Part shown: piece after piece, positions 1 through 11,599 of the stretch
Layout: each line of letters starts with the position of its first letter
How positions within the stretch are numbered: position 1 is the stretch's first letter
Source: Dolomedes plantarius
Lineage: Eukaryota > Arthropoda > Arachnida > Araneae > Dolomedidae
DNA: 64,000 bases
NCBI GenBank assembly: GCA_907164885.2
Contig: OU015493.1
Span: 119,374,693-119,438,692, forward strand
Direction of reading: 5' to 3'
Translations under genes and position numbers: made by a program
The notes under the pieces: model-generated
Database searches by the model: none
What the model was told of the DNA's origin: nothing
The model's input: only the letters and a program-made list of their open reading frames with translations

Positions 1-1617
1 TTATTTATTCGTTAACTGAATAGCTCTGTATTTAACGTCGAACTTTGGAAGTAAATTTAATGATGCTTTTCTTTTTATTAATTCATTTTGATGAGCAATT
101 AATTTCTTCGATCATTACATTTTATAATATTCTTCCCTTATACGTTTTACGTACCTGCTCTGATAGTGCAAATTTGGTGCTTTCAGTGCGGTTTAAATAT
201 CACATTCTGTCACTATCAGAAACGTATGTAAAAGATATGACTAGTAGAAACAATTTTAGTGTTATTGGATACAAATAGATAGATTAAATCAAAATATGAG
301 ATGTGAAACAAGATTCCAGATTTATTTTGAATACAAAGTCATATTTTCGCCCACATACATGAAAACGTATTAAAAGATAACCCAAGCCAAAGAATGCAAA
401 ATATCAGAAGAAATGTATTAAATGAAATGTAAAGGCCAAATATCATATTCTACTCGTGAATGGACTTGTAAGCAATGTTTAAGTTGCAGAAGAAAAATAT
501 AATGATTTAATCCACATGTTTTTTTGAGACATTACAAAAGAAATTTTGTTGAAAATACTATTACTAAAATTTATTTACTTTATATACCTTTGTTTTTTGT
601 TTTTATCACTTTCTAAATCCCTGAACTTTAACATTATTATTTAATATGTAATAAAATTTACAAAACAATTTTCAAATATTTGTTGATTTTACTGAGGCAG
701 TAAAATATTTGATTGTAAAAAAAAACACAGGAAGTTAACAAAATTACTTTATTCTTACACCCAAAACACGTCCTTTTGATTTAATTTAAAAGACAAGGAA
801 ATTTTGATAGAATAAAAGGAGAAGCATAACCTCATTACGATTTTTTCCAATATAAATTTTATAAACAATTGTTTAATGAAAAGTAATTTTAAATTTCATT
901 CCTTGAAGGCTGTAATTATCAATATAACAGAAAACTTTAAAATACCTTTCATAAACGATATAAAATACATCTGACATGGAAAAAATAAGTGAATTTTTCA
1001 AATTTGTAATTTTAAGGCTAAAAGCTAACTAAGAATTAAATAACTTAACGAAAAGTTCCCTCTGAGAAATGAAAACATTTTTTCCCTACGCTTAAACATT
1101 CCTCTCTTATTAACGAAATAAAATAAACCCCTCATAAAAAAATTTAGAATTTATTTTTCTTTTCAAGAAAGAACAATGCATCTTTAGATCTTAAAGACAG
1201 AATTGAGAATATAATCAATATACCTAGAAAAACTTTAATTTCTGAAAGCGTTGAATTATATAAACGTTGGTGCGAGTAAATATTTAAATTTATTTTAGAG
1301 GAAATTTAATTATAATCTCTCGTATGTTTTCGTTTTATTTGCATAGAAGTCTGCTACAGTACAAATGGAATAATTTTGAAATTAATTAGTCCGTTGTCCT
1401 TGAAATTGATATATTGTTAAGATACAAGTGCAGCAATTTACTAGCTGAATTCTATTATCTTTCACTATAAATCCTATAATATTGTTATGATCGATTTATT
1501 GATTTGTCTGAATTTCAACGAAAGAAAAATTCTAACAGCGATATCTCACACTCCTCACAATAGTGGACCCTATAACGTGCGTAGAAGTATTTATTCAATA
1601 GTTAAGAAAAGGAAATA
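1..1617. other. A+T-rich intergenic DNA
   Basis: I see no recognisable gene, RNA gene or element end here. Open frames are at most about 77 codons, have no known motif and look like chance in A+T-rich DNA. Confidence 0.6.
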
Positions 1618-1787
1618 CAGTGAAACTTCTCTATGGCTGCCAGAAATGGTTCCGAAAATGAGTGACCGTTTATAGGGGTGGCTGTTGAAAAGAGGTTTCT
1701 TCCATAACATTGGCTCTAGGGAGTCCTTAATCTGTTCCGATCAAAATATGGCCGTTTAGAAGGTGTCCGCCTAGAAAAGTTTCAGTG
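1618..1787. mobile_element. Short pogo/Tigger-type MITE
   Basis: A 170-bp element flanked by TA on both sides (1616-1617 and 1788-1789). The left end begins CAGTGAAACTTCTCTATGGC. The right end, read inward on the other strand, begins CACTGAAACTTTTCTAGGCG, so the termini are inverted repeats with a few mismatches. CAGTG-type ends with words such as GTCCGC and a TA duplication are typical of pogo/Tigger elements. There is no coding capacity; it would depend on a transposase supplied in trans. Confidence 0.65.
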
Positions 1788-2251
1788 TACATTCATATCT
1801 ACTGGTATATATGAATCTGCAATTAGAACTCTAGGGATTTCTGCTGAGGTATGAACGTGCTCCAACGCTGTAAAATATAGTTTCATAACTCGAAATACTA
1901 TTTTTTTTTCAATGAAAATTTAGATCAGGGGTTCCCAACCTTTTTCCTACATAGATCCCTTTTAAAAGAATAATTTTCTTCATCGACTCCCTCACATTTT
2001 CCTCTATAATATACAGCATACAACATAATTATAATACTAAAAATTGCACATAGAACACTTAAAAATAACAATGTGACTAAGAATATGAGCAGGGTGAATT
2101 GTACAAAGCTTTATCTGCTAGAAAACAAAAGTAGAATTGTTAGGAGATTATTTTTTTAACATAAAATAATTTTTAATAATGTTTTATGAATAATGAATCT
2201 TAGGTCAATGCATTTCATGCAGATTTAAAAAAAACCCCATATATATTTAAA

Positions 2252-2254
<3 letters not shown>

Positions 2255-2308
<54 letters not shown>
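2255..2308. repeat. (TA)n microsatellite inside hAT copy 1
   Basis: A run of TA dinucleotides, followed to about 2640 by low-complexity DNA built from TATAAAAATATTT words. It is absent from the other copy of this element at 18.5 kb, so it probably grew or inserted after transposition. Confidence 0.9.
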
Positions 2309-2311
<3 letters not shown>

Positions 2312-3292
2312 TTATTTATAAATATTCTATCCATAGGTTATACTTTAATCTATACCTAATATAATTACCATAAAAATATTTGGTAAAAATATGGTAAAAA
2401 TATTTTTATATAAAAATATTTTTATATAAAAATATAAATATTTTTATATATTTTTGGAAAAAATATATAAAAATATTTATTTGTATAAATATTTTTATAT
2501 ATTTTTGGTAAAAATATTTTTATATAAAATATTTAATATACCTAATATAATTACCATAAAAATATTTATTACCATAAATATATATTTTTTTTTAAAAATA
2601 TTTTTTTTATAATTACCATAAAAATATTTTCATGGTATTTTTTTTTATACCATGAAAATATTTTTTCCGGCAAATGTATTGTAAGATATATCATAAGATT
2701 TTTTCACAAAATATTGCTGTAGAGGAATTAGTAATATGTACTTACCTAATTTTAGGTAGAAATTGTATAAACATAATAGATACACATGTATGCAAAATTT
2801 TAGCAATTTGTGACCATTAGTTTTGAAGAAATAGTGCGCACAGTTTTTAGAAAAAGTCATTTAAAGCTTAAAGTTTCCATAAATTACTTTACTATTAGCT
2901 TTATATATTTGGCTAGAAAAGCGGTTCTAATTGTAGTATCGACTTCATTTTTTAAAAAGATTCCTTACATTCCATTCATTAAAATTAAATCATAATAAAA
3001 AGTTGAGTTTTTTGAAAGTTTTAAGGTGATACCCCCCCCCCCCTGCCCCTTAAGGTCCAGTGGATTTCCCTAGTTCTACCTAGTGTTGGTACACAAATAA
3101 AAGCCGACGGCGGCATTCGACACATTTACAAAAGCGTCATTATTAGATGCGTCGATCACTCCGCCCTATGCAAATCTGTATTTAAACATATTAAAACGGA
3201 TATTATTGTATAATAATTACATTCCTAAAAAATTAAATTGTAAAACAAAAATTTATCATCGACCCCAAATAGACCCCTGGAATACTATAGAC

Positions 3293-4013
3293 CAGGGGCC
3301 GGCAACCTTTTTAACTAGAGGGCATATTTCAGAAATGCGGGAGTTCGGCGGACACCACTGGGTAAAGAGAAGGAAGGGGGGGGGGGAGGTTAATATTTAA
3401 GCATGAAAATATTAATGCGACATAAATTTTTAATACATAAATTCAAATTTTAATTTAAACAAAATAATTTTAAAATTGATAATGCTGTATTTGACATTGC
3501 AAATCTGCGGCCAACTCGTTGTAATGTGGCGCATAAGTTGAATTCCCAGTTCTCAGGCATTGGTCCAAGTAAGTGTCAGTGGCGCTTTATCGGTACTTTG
3601 ATTTTAAGTATTTCACATTAGAAAGATGCATAAATTTTTGGTATTAAATTCTTCCAATAAGGAATCAAAATATTTAACAAACTAATAGGTGGTAGCATTT
3701 CAATTGCAATAATTTTCTAATTTTAAATTTGGGAAATGTGACAAATTATCTTTCTTAATATGCGATTTACAGAGCGACAATTTATCTTTTAGTTCATTTA
3801 TCGTACTTATCATTGAAGCAAGTGTAGAACAAAGCTGTCCAGAGATCAGGCTGCTCAGTTTTTATTTTTTACGGTTTCGCGATTTTTGATTTTTTTTTCT
3901 AAAATTATTCATTACAAGTACGAGAGTTTGTTGTTCAAATATCTAAAAATTTTCGAAATTTGAAAGGCGGGCACGTTAAAATTGTTTCGCGGGCACCGCG
4001 TTGCCGACCCCTG
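3293..4013. mobile_element. hAT non-autonomous element nested in the first hAT
   Basis: The left end starts CAGGGGCCGGCAACC and the right end, read inward, starts CAGGGGTCGGCAACG. A perfect 8-bp target duplication CTATAGAC lies at 3285-3292 and 4014-4021, again with central TA. The 721-bp interior has no transposase reading frame. It sits wholly within the older hAT, so it arrived later. Its ends differ from those of the host element, so it is a different family of the same superfamily. Confidence 0.85.
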
Positions 4014-4078
4014 CTATAGACCCTTTTTAAACTTCCATCAAGTCCACCAAGATCCCGTTGGGAATCCCTGATTTAGAT

Positions 4079-5160
4079 GAAATAAAAATGTACTTTTCCG
4101 GTGACCCCAAAATTTCCATTTTTACTTTATTTATTAAAGGAATTATCGACAGAATTTCTTTTGTTTTTTCAGATACTTTTTCTTTCTCATCCCCACTCCT
4201 TTTATTTCAAAGAATATCCACTAAATAGTTTTTTATGGTCTGAGAACTTCGTCGTGACACGCAATAACTTCACTAGCCAGTGAGAGCAAAAACAAAATAC
4301 AGATGTTATGTGTATATGCTTAAATATTGCGCAATGTTGTCATTTTTTCATCAATAATTTACTGTAATAGAGGGAAATCACGGATGATGTAAAGCTGTAT
4401 CATTTTGGCGGTAACATTTTCTTTTTCATTTATTAAGTTAAAAAAATACGTAAATTGCGCAAAGAATTTCTATTGAGATCGAAAATGTGTTCTACCCCCT
4501 TGACATTTTTTCTTTACTTTGATTTAGTATCTCCAAAACATTCCCTTGTGATGTGAAAATTTCTTTTCTTCCAGGGCAATAATAGTGCAGTCTCAGGTAA
4601 AAAATAAAAAATAAACTCTGAAAAGGTTTATATGTTCTTGGATATTGTGAAATATTACCACATATTAAACAAGTGTTATGGGAATACAGATAAAAAATAT
4701 AGATAAAACCAAACTTGCCTATTATTCCCATAATTACCATTTTCACGTTGTAAAAAATGGTAAATTTACATTTAGAACTATGCAGAGTGTTCCTTTTGGG
4801 TGGAAAAATGTGCGCTTTCTTTTTTTCTTTGATATTATTTCTTTAAAACACTTACTTAAGATGCATACATTTGCTCTTATTCAGAGAAATAATAACACTG
4901 AAAAGATTCTACCTTACTCATCAATCTGTAATTAGGGATGAGTTGGCACCGATCGAAGACAAATGTGGAACACAATTGAGGTATTACGTCTAGAAACGGC
5001 TGTGATCATGAGAATTTATGGGTGCAAAATTATGAAAAATGATTTTCAAAAAAATGCACAACATTTTCGAGAAAATACATAAAAAAATTTCACGTAGTCT
5101 CTTCTAACAGAACTACCGCGGGTTACTAACATAAAATTACTTATTGTTGCTTACCTCTTT
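4079..5160. other. Intergenic DNA, nothing recognised
   Basis: A+T-rich sequence. Overlapping short open frames on both strands near 4490-4935 have no family motif and no matching partner nearby. No repeats or element ends were seen. Confidence 0.55.
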
Positions 5161-5181
5161 TGTGTATATATATTTATATAT

Positions 5182-5236
<55 letters not shown>

Positions 5237-5268
5237 AATATATATGTGTATATATATACACACACATA
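5161..5268. repeat. (TA)n/(CA)n microsatellite, left flank of pogo element
   Basis: Alternating TA and CA tracts, ending in the TA (5267-5268) that forms the left target site of the pogo-type element. The same kind of tract resumes directly after that element at 7467. Confidence 0.9.
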
Positions 5269-5862
5269 GGGTAACTCTAGGATAGATGGCCATAGAGGAG
5301 AGATGGACAATCTAAATATTTCCAAAACTTTATCATATATGGCAGTTTAAACTTTCTTCGTAGGAAATGTTCAACGAGTTCATTCATTGCGAGGTACAGC
5401 TGTGTTTTTTGATTATAAAAAGTAAGTGAAATTTTAATGTTAATTTAATTTAGTGGTTGAATATTTTTGTTGAGTTAGGTATCTGAATGTTTTGCAATAC
5501 GTACGTTACTTTCTTTTTTACTTTACGAATTTTTAAGGCACGTATATAATCCAATCTTTGCTTTTAAGCCTAAAACAAAGACGTACAATGGCGTAGTGAC
5601 GCTTTAAATTGGGTGGCCATCTGTCCTTCAATTTCAGGATAGATGACCACATAAAATCGAGGAGAGATGACCACCTTTAATCAACATTTCAAAATTATAC
5701 GGAGTGAGGATTTTAACTAAATATAATTATATTTAAAATAATTATATAACTTTTATGTTTAAAATTATATTAATGGATATAATTGTTTCAATTTTAACTA
5801 ATATAAATATTTCAATAATAATAATAATATAATATATATCGAACGATGTTTTTTTCCAGTTT

Positions 5863-7089
5863 TTCAAGTTGCCGAATAAATACATAAGAAAGCCTCATTC
5901 AAACTGAGGGACCTGGAGTCAAAATGATTTGTCTAAGACAGTGGTTCCCAACCTTTTTCAGCTGGCGACCCACCTTTCCTTATCGGAATACCTCCACGGT
6001 CCATCGGTCCATGGTGGAGTAAAAAAAACACCTTATTTGTATCGTATCCCTTCCTTATGTATATAATTTACCATCAAATATTGAAAATATATATATAATG
6101 CTTTTTTGAAGATACAGATTGATTATTGATAAACAATTTGTGTTCTGGTTTGAAAATGGTTGACAAAATATAAGCACTTTGTAGCAAAACAGTTAAATAA
6201 ATAACAATAGATATATGTTTGCAATATATGCAACAAGTGGTTTCATACTCACTAACAAGTGTTCCTAGGTGAAGACAAAAACTACAATTATAAAAGTACA
6301 CAAAGACCATTTTAATTTTTGAGGCAAAAACATTCATACAGCTTTGCTATAATTACAATTAAGAAAATTGTTATCACAATCTATCAATATGTAAAATTGC
6401 TGTTTTTAAGTAAGTTTCGATTTTTCTTATCTTTTCTGATGGTTTATTCGATGGTTTCTGATAGTTTTAGGATCGAGTCGCGACCCACCTGTAACCCTTC
6501 CGCGACCCACTAGTGGGTCGCGACCCACCGGTTGGGAACCGCTGGTCTAAGACAATGGAGGCTGTGCAAATGGGATCATATTAGATAAAAGGAGCGTCTG
6601 TAGCATTTCACATTCCGCGCAAGAGTTTGGAGCGCCGATTGAAGACCAATAATTCCAATAAAGGCAGCACGGGTCTTGGTCTGATGTTTGGAAAAGAAAA
6701 CGAAGAAAGATTAGTAAAACACATTAAACGAATGCAGAAACAAGGATTCCCATTTACTCGAGATGATGTGGGAATTCTCGATTTTGAATTTGCCAAAAAA
6801 CTGAATAAAAAGCACCGTTTTAATGACACAAGTGAGAAAAAACTAAAACACGACACTTCCAGTAGAAGAAGATGAAATACATTTGAAATTATCAGATTCT
6901 ACAGATTCCGAGGGAATAGAATTTGATGCGGATCACTGTGTTGATTACGGAGAAGAATACAATACCACAACCAAAAAGGATAACTGGATGAAATGCATAA
7001 GGTGAATGCAGTGGTTCCATGAAACGTGTACAAACTATCAAGATTTTTGCCAAAAATGTGGTAAAATTTTACCAAAAGTGAAGGGTTGA
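5863..7089 (+). pseudogene. pogo-type transposase remnant: N-terminal HTH plus C-terminal zinc finger
   Basis: Conceptual translation from about 5874 gives an N-terminal stretch beginning PNKYIRKPHS, a stop at about 5907, then a break by the inserted hAT at 5939. It resumes after 6552 as MEAVQMGSY, a stop, and IKGASVAFHIPRKSLERRLK. This is a helix-turn-helix like that at the start of pogo/CENP-B-type transposases, followed near 6700 by EERLVKHIKRMQKQGFPFTR. The frame stops at 6873. C-terminal sequence follows at once: an acidic stretch, then WMKCIR, stop, MQWFHETCTNYQDFCQKCGK, ending at 7089. That tail has the cysteine/histidine spacing of the PHD-like finger found at the end of insect pogo transposases. 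The whole DDE catalytic domain between them is missing. The protein would have acted in the nucleus on the element ends; this copy is dead. Confidence 0.75.
5939..6544. mobile_element. hAT non-autonomous element inserted in the pogo transposase
   Basis: Starts CAGTGGTTCCCAACCTTTTT and ends, read inward, CAGCGGTTCCCAACCGGTGG. A perfect 8-bp duplication GTCTAAGA lies at 5931-5938 and 6545-6552, with central TA. Near the right end the phrase GGGTCGCGACCCAC is repeated, forming a small subterminal palindrome. No coding capacity. It splits the N-terminal coding part of the pogo transposase, so it came after that element. Confidence 0.85.
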
Positions 7090-7466
7090 AATTATACTTC
7101 AAATGTTGTTTATTCGAATTTTATTCACTCATTTTCCGTGATATAATTGCATCTTTACAAATTGCTATATGTATTTCATGATTAACTATATGAAATGTGT
7201 TGTTTTTTGCTATTTTAACTTCACTTTTTCTTTCTTGCATTGGATGGCCATCTCACCTCGGCTTGAAGGAGAGATGGCCATCTGCCATTTTAATTTCAAA
7301 CTATGATTACCACTTTTTGTACTCAACGTTTAATACTTTTTGCCCAAAATATGATGAGTATATGTATAAGAATTTTAAATATGCATAAATATTTCTTGTG
7401 TTTGCATTCTAAGAATTTTTATTTCAATCTTTAAAAACTATGGCCATCTATTCTAGAGTTACCCTA

Positions 7467-7491
7467 CCTACCTACACCTACACACACACCT

Positions 7492-7524
<33 letters not shown>

Positions 7525-7688
7525 CACACATATATCTATATATATACACACACATATATACACACACACACATATATATATATACATATATACACACACA
7601 TATATATATATATATATATACGCACACATTTATATATTTACACACACACATTTATACACACAGAAACACACACACACACATATATATG
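7467..7688. repeat. (CA)n/(TA)n microsatellite, right flank of pogo element
   Basis: A compound CA/TA tract continuing the left-hand microsatellite at 5161. Open frames rich in Tyr, Thr, His and Ile across it are low-complexity translation, not genes. Confidence 0.9.
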
Positions 7689-7690
7689 TG

Positions 7691-9676
7691 TGTCAAAATT
7701 TTGACGCATTTTGGTATTTTTCTGTTTAACTGTTTACTGCTTCCCCGAGCAATACAGACTGGGTTTGGCGCGCTGCCAAAATTATAACTCGTGACGCAGG
7801 ACATCGGAAATTTTGCTTTCCGGAGGACTGTAATGGAAGAACGTAATCCTACGTTAAAAGCCATCATGATTTCCTAGTTTATTTTAAACAACGGAGATGG
7901 TTTTTTAATTAATCTTTGTAACAAAATATCGTTTTATATCTTTTGGAAAGCATCCATTTGTCCGTATCTTCAGGTTTTAAATTTTACCCCAAAATTATAA
8001 AATGAATTACAGTATTGAATTTCTTTTCGAAAGATATCATTATTTTTGAAAACATTTCACGTATTGTAAGGCAAGAAGCGTTGTATATGAGAAAGAGGAG
8101 ATCCCTTATGCAACGCTACTTTATTCTAAGGGAAAAAAAAAGTTTTGTCTTGCAACCAAACCGTTTATTATGGTACTGTGCATGGAGGCGTGAAAGTAAA
8201 TTTAAAGCGGTCGCCGGCTGGTTCAGATGTCACGTTCCACAACCAGAAATACATACTGAGAATGAATCCTAATAGAAAACCTTAGGAAATTGATTTTCAC
8301 AGGGACGGAGTGTATGGAAATATGATTCGAGTGTTATTTTTGCACAATGACTGCCTTTCGAACTAAATTCGGGGAAAAACGTGAAAAAAAAGAGAAATGG
8401 GGTGAATATGAAATCCGTGAAAATCCGGATAAAGGAAAAATAAAAAAAAACATGGAAAAAGGGTGATAAAATAGCTTGATGTTACTTTGTAAGCAACTGG
8501 AACTTTACCCTTTCATATACAGTTTTTTATTCTTAAATGATGGTCCATTTTGAACAGACTATGTTACATTGAAGTAGTAATATATAGCGAAACTAGTCTA
8601 AATTGTCTTAAAATTTGTATACAAAATTGTCACAGCCTTGAACACAAGAGATTAAAGGCTCGTACAATTTTTCTCAGATACTTTTCGCTAATATAAGACA
8701 AAGCACAGAGAATTGCCATGTAGACGTTTCATGGATTTCTGTTGAACAAGACATTAACATTTTTTAAGGAACATTGTTCATCCAAAAGAAGGTTGAGTTT
8801 ACTCTTTATAAACAAAATGCCAAGAACCCGCAAGGAATATACCGATAGCAAACGTACGTTGAGAGAGGCCTCCATGAGCCTGTTTGGTCAAATTGACGAA
8901 CGGTGATATGACATCACTCGACCCAAGCTTCCTTCAAGCTATTTCAAGTCACCTTGGCAGAGTAACTTGTGTATCAGATAGGTAGTTCTTACCACTGATC
9001 TTTTAAATTCAGCATCGCATCTGCTGCTATTAGATTGGTGTTCTTCCTAACTACTCCGATAAGCAAAATCATTAAGCCATCTTCAGTGGCGAATGCAGTT
9101 TCCTTAGACTTCAACAGTACAAACGAGGTGGCGGAAAGAACAAGGCGAACGGGCAATCCAGCCAATTATATCGAACGTGTGTGTGTGAATCGATCGGGTA
9201 AAACAACTGCTCTAGGTATTGAAATTTAAATTTAACCCGGTACCATTATAACCCATTAATATTTACGTTTGACAATAGTCTTTATTATCTTTCTTTACAA
9301 CTAGATACATATTTGCTCATTTCTAAAGTTATAAGGGTACATTTAGTTATATTTTCTGCTAACATTTATAAGTAACATTTCAGATATAATATCTTCCCTA
9401 ATTACGATAAGTTTTAGAGAGAAAAACAGTACCTATAAATTCCATACAGAGTACAAGATTGCTTAACTATGTCTTAGGCCCTTCTGACACAGAGCTCATC
9501 ATTGTCATGGACCCATGCATAAACACACTATATTTATGTCGAGGCGGAATAATTAACTACTGCTTCAACGATGCATGAAGTATTTCTTTCTGTATTCTGG
9601 AAAAATATTCTGTAGAGACTTCCCAATGCGGTGTAAGTCTAGCCCCATTCTATGCTGGCTAGAATCTATCACGTGT
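7691..9676. other. Intergenic DNA, nothing recognised
   Basis: Mixed-composition DNA. An open frame at 8015-8272 (85 codons) has no motif I know. No inverted repeat, satellite or element end was found. Confidence 0.5.
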
Positions 9677-9681
9677 ACAAG

Positions 9682-9936
9682 ATATCTGTGCTCAGATGGC
9701 AAAATGTTATAAGAAATTTACGTGGCAGCAATTTTATGATTCAGGATGTCATGAAAAATTAGTAGTTTGTTTTACATGAGCAAACGTAGTACCAATGTTT
9801 CAGAAAAATAGTTGGCTGTCACTTACAGTAATTACACTAAATAGAAAATATCGGCGAACGAGAATCTGGAATGTGAAAAATCCAATTTTGTTTAAGAAAA
9901 GTTTCTTATAACATTTTGCCATCTGAGCCCAGATAT
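9682..9936. mobile_element. Foldback (MITE-like) element with 35-bp arms
   Basis: Positions 9682-9716 and 9902-9936 are inverted repeats matching at 34 of 35 bases (core CTCAGATGGCAAAATGTTAT), separated by 185 bp with no coding content. I could not find a clear target duplication, so the superfamily is unknown. The size and arms fit a MITE; an isolated inverted duplication is the alternative. Confidence 0.5.
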
Positions 9937-11500
9937 AATGAACAAGGAGCTTTCGATTAGTTGTGTAATCTCGAAATGTGAAAAAAAAATTAACTTACAC
10001 CATTTTTTCATTCAGCGTCGCATACACATTATATAATTTGAGCTGTAAAAATTTACGTTTTAACTCCTATAGCTTGAAACGATTATTTGAACATACAACT
10101 TTCCCTTTTGAAGGTAAAATGTAATCATGTAAATAACTAGACAGTATGATAAATATACTTGAGAAATTAATTTCTTACCCATTGTGGCATATTTTGGTTG
10201 AAAAGTTACTGAAAGTTACATTTTGAAAGTGAATTTACGAATTCTAGAATTAAAATTAAACTTTTGAAACAATGTTTGTACTTATAGTTCCTATAATGAT
10301 CTTTTCTTGATAACTGGATTTCGATGGGAAAATCTAATACGCCAAAATAAATGAACATAGTTAATATCGGAAATGAATTGTTAGCTTTTAATTTCTCATG
10401 ACATATTTGGTTCAGATGAGGAAGTGAAATATTTTAACAGACAGACTCGTTTTTCAAATTTCTTCTTCGGATGGTTCGGTATATGAAAAGACAGCTGGAT
10501 GATTAATTCCCTTTATGAACTGACTACATACATATATAATCAAACAAGGGCTCTATCTCATCAGTCATTTATTTATTTCCGTCTGGGCAAACAAAGCATC
10601 AGATAATGAATGGAGATCTAAACGAAACATCTTTTTTTTCCAATTTTCTGTCTTTTCATGTGTATGGCTGTAAACACAAATACTCATACACATGTGTATA
10701 CATTGGAACATATATAAACAGTTCTTGTCGGTATAGAGTAAAATTTTCACTATAAAGAGAATATTTTTGTGTGTGCATACCCGTAGGAGTGTAGGCGAAG
10801 AGAGCCTATTCGCAAACTATAAACAATGAGAAAAAAATTAGAGAGGAAAATAAATTAACGTTTGTTTGTGTGGGGGAGGCAACTACAGAAATTCTCCCTA
10901 AAACATAATTGTTAACAAACAATAAGAGCTATTCAATTAAAAGGTCACTCTTTTGACTAAAACTAATCCAAATTTAAAATAAATCTAAGTGATTAATAAT
11001 AAAATTCGTCAATCTAATGATTCAAATGATTTTGCGTACGTAAATAAAAGCAGACATGAACTAATATTTATTTTTCATTTTCATGTCTGGTTTAACCCTT
11101 TTTTATTCGATTTATCGAACTAAAAGATAAAAAGGGAAAAACTGAGAAAAGTTCAGATTACAGTGAACTGAAATCGAGGATTTCTTTTAAGGAGAAAAGA
11201 TTAGCAGTAGAAATATTTAGTTTTTTTCACTTGTAGTAAAGATATCAATTAAAAGAATTAGTCAAGACTTTACAGTTAAATATAAGAAAATCTGTAAGTA
11301 TAACGAAATTAGAAAGGAAAATTATTCCCATACTAGTCGGTACCCGTCAAAACATGACGGCCAGATAGTAAATAAATGTACTAATACACAAATTATAATC
11401 AACACATCATTGCCAAATGTTGAAAATCATAATAATGTTCAGAAACAAATTAATGTGTTTATGTGGCCTCGTGCTTAGTGAGTATCTAAAGCCAGATCTA
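9937..11500. other. Intergenic DNA, nothing recognised
   Basis: A+T-rich DNA. The 61-codon open frame near 10565-10750 on the minus strand has no known motif. Confidence 0.5.
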
Positions 11501-11504
11501 AAAA

Positions 11505-11561
11505 TGTCACTGAGAATGCGCAGAAAGCAAATTTTAATTGTAAATTATCGCTAATTAAATA
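11505..11561 (+). repeat. Left member of a direct repeat flanking the Tigger-like element
   Basis: CACTGAGAATGCGCAGAAAG and about 35 further bases recur at 12364-12420 with a few changes. Both contain ATTGTAAATTATCGCTAATT. The two members sit on either side of the element at 11600-12279. Confidence 0.65.
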
Positions 11562-11599
11562 GCGTGAAATAAACAATTCCCATCAGGTTTAATCTTATA

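Larger units (their letters stand above)
1926..4070. mobile_element. hAT (Buster-type) non-autonomous element, copy 1, containing a second hAT
   Basis: The element starts CAGGGGTTCCCAACC and its far end, read inward, starts CAGGGATTCCCAACG. It is flanked by a perfect 8-bp target duplication ATTTAGAT at 1918-1925 and 4071-4078. The duplication has TA at its centre (nnnTAnnn), the pattern known for the Buster group of hAT elements. No transposase can be read. The interior holds a (TA)n tract, an A+T-rich stretch of TAAAAATATT words, a poly-C run near 3031 and a separate hAT at 3293-4013. Its terminal parts match the copy at 18497-19175 in the opposite orientation. Confidence 0.85.
5269..7464 (+). 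mobile_element. pogo-type DNA transposon, internally deleted, with a hAT insertion
   Basis: Terminal inverted repeats of about 27 bp begin GGGTAACTCTAGGATAGATG on the left and, read inward, GGGTAACTCTAGAATAGATG on the right. TA dinucleotides flank both ends (5267-5268, 7465-7466), the pogo/Tc1/mariner target duplication. The motif AGATGGCCATC or a close variant recurs on both strands near each end (around 5282, 5297, 5622, 5639, 5662, 7242, 7270 and 7441), a plausible set of transposase binding sites. It encodes the two ends of a DDE_1-type transposase but lacks the catalytic core. Without the inserted 606-bp hAT and its duplicated target the element would be about 1.6 kb. Confidence 0.85.

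Noticed and set aside
7440..7787. 115-codon open frame on the plus strand
   Set aside because: Low-complexity translation of the CA/TA microsatellite.
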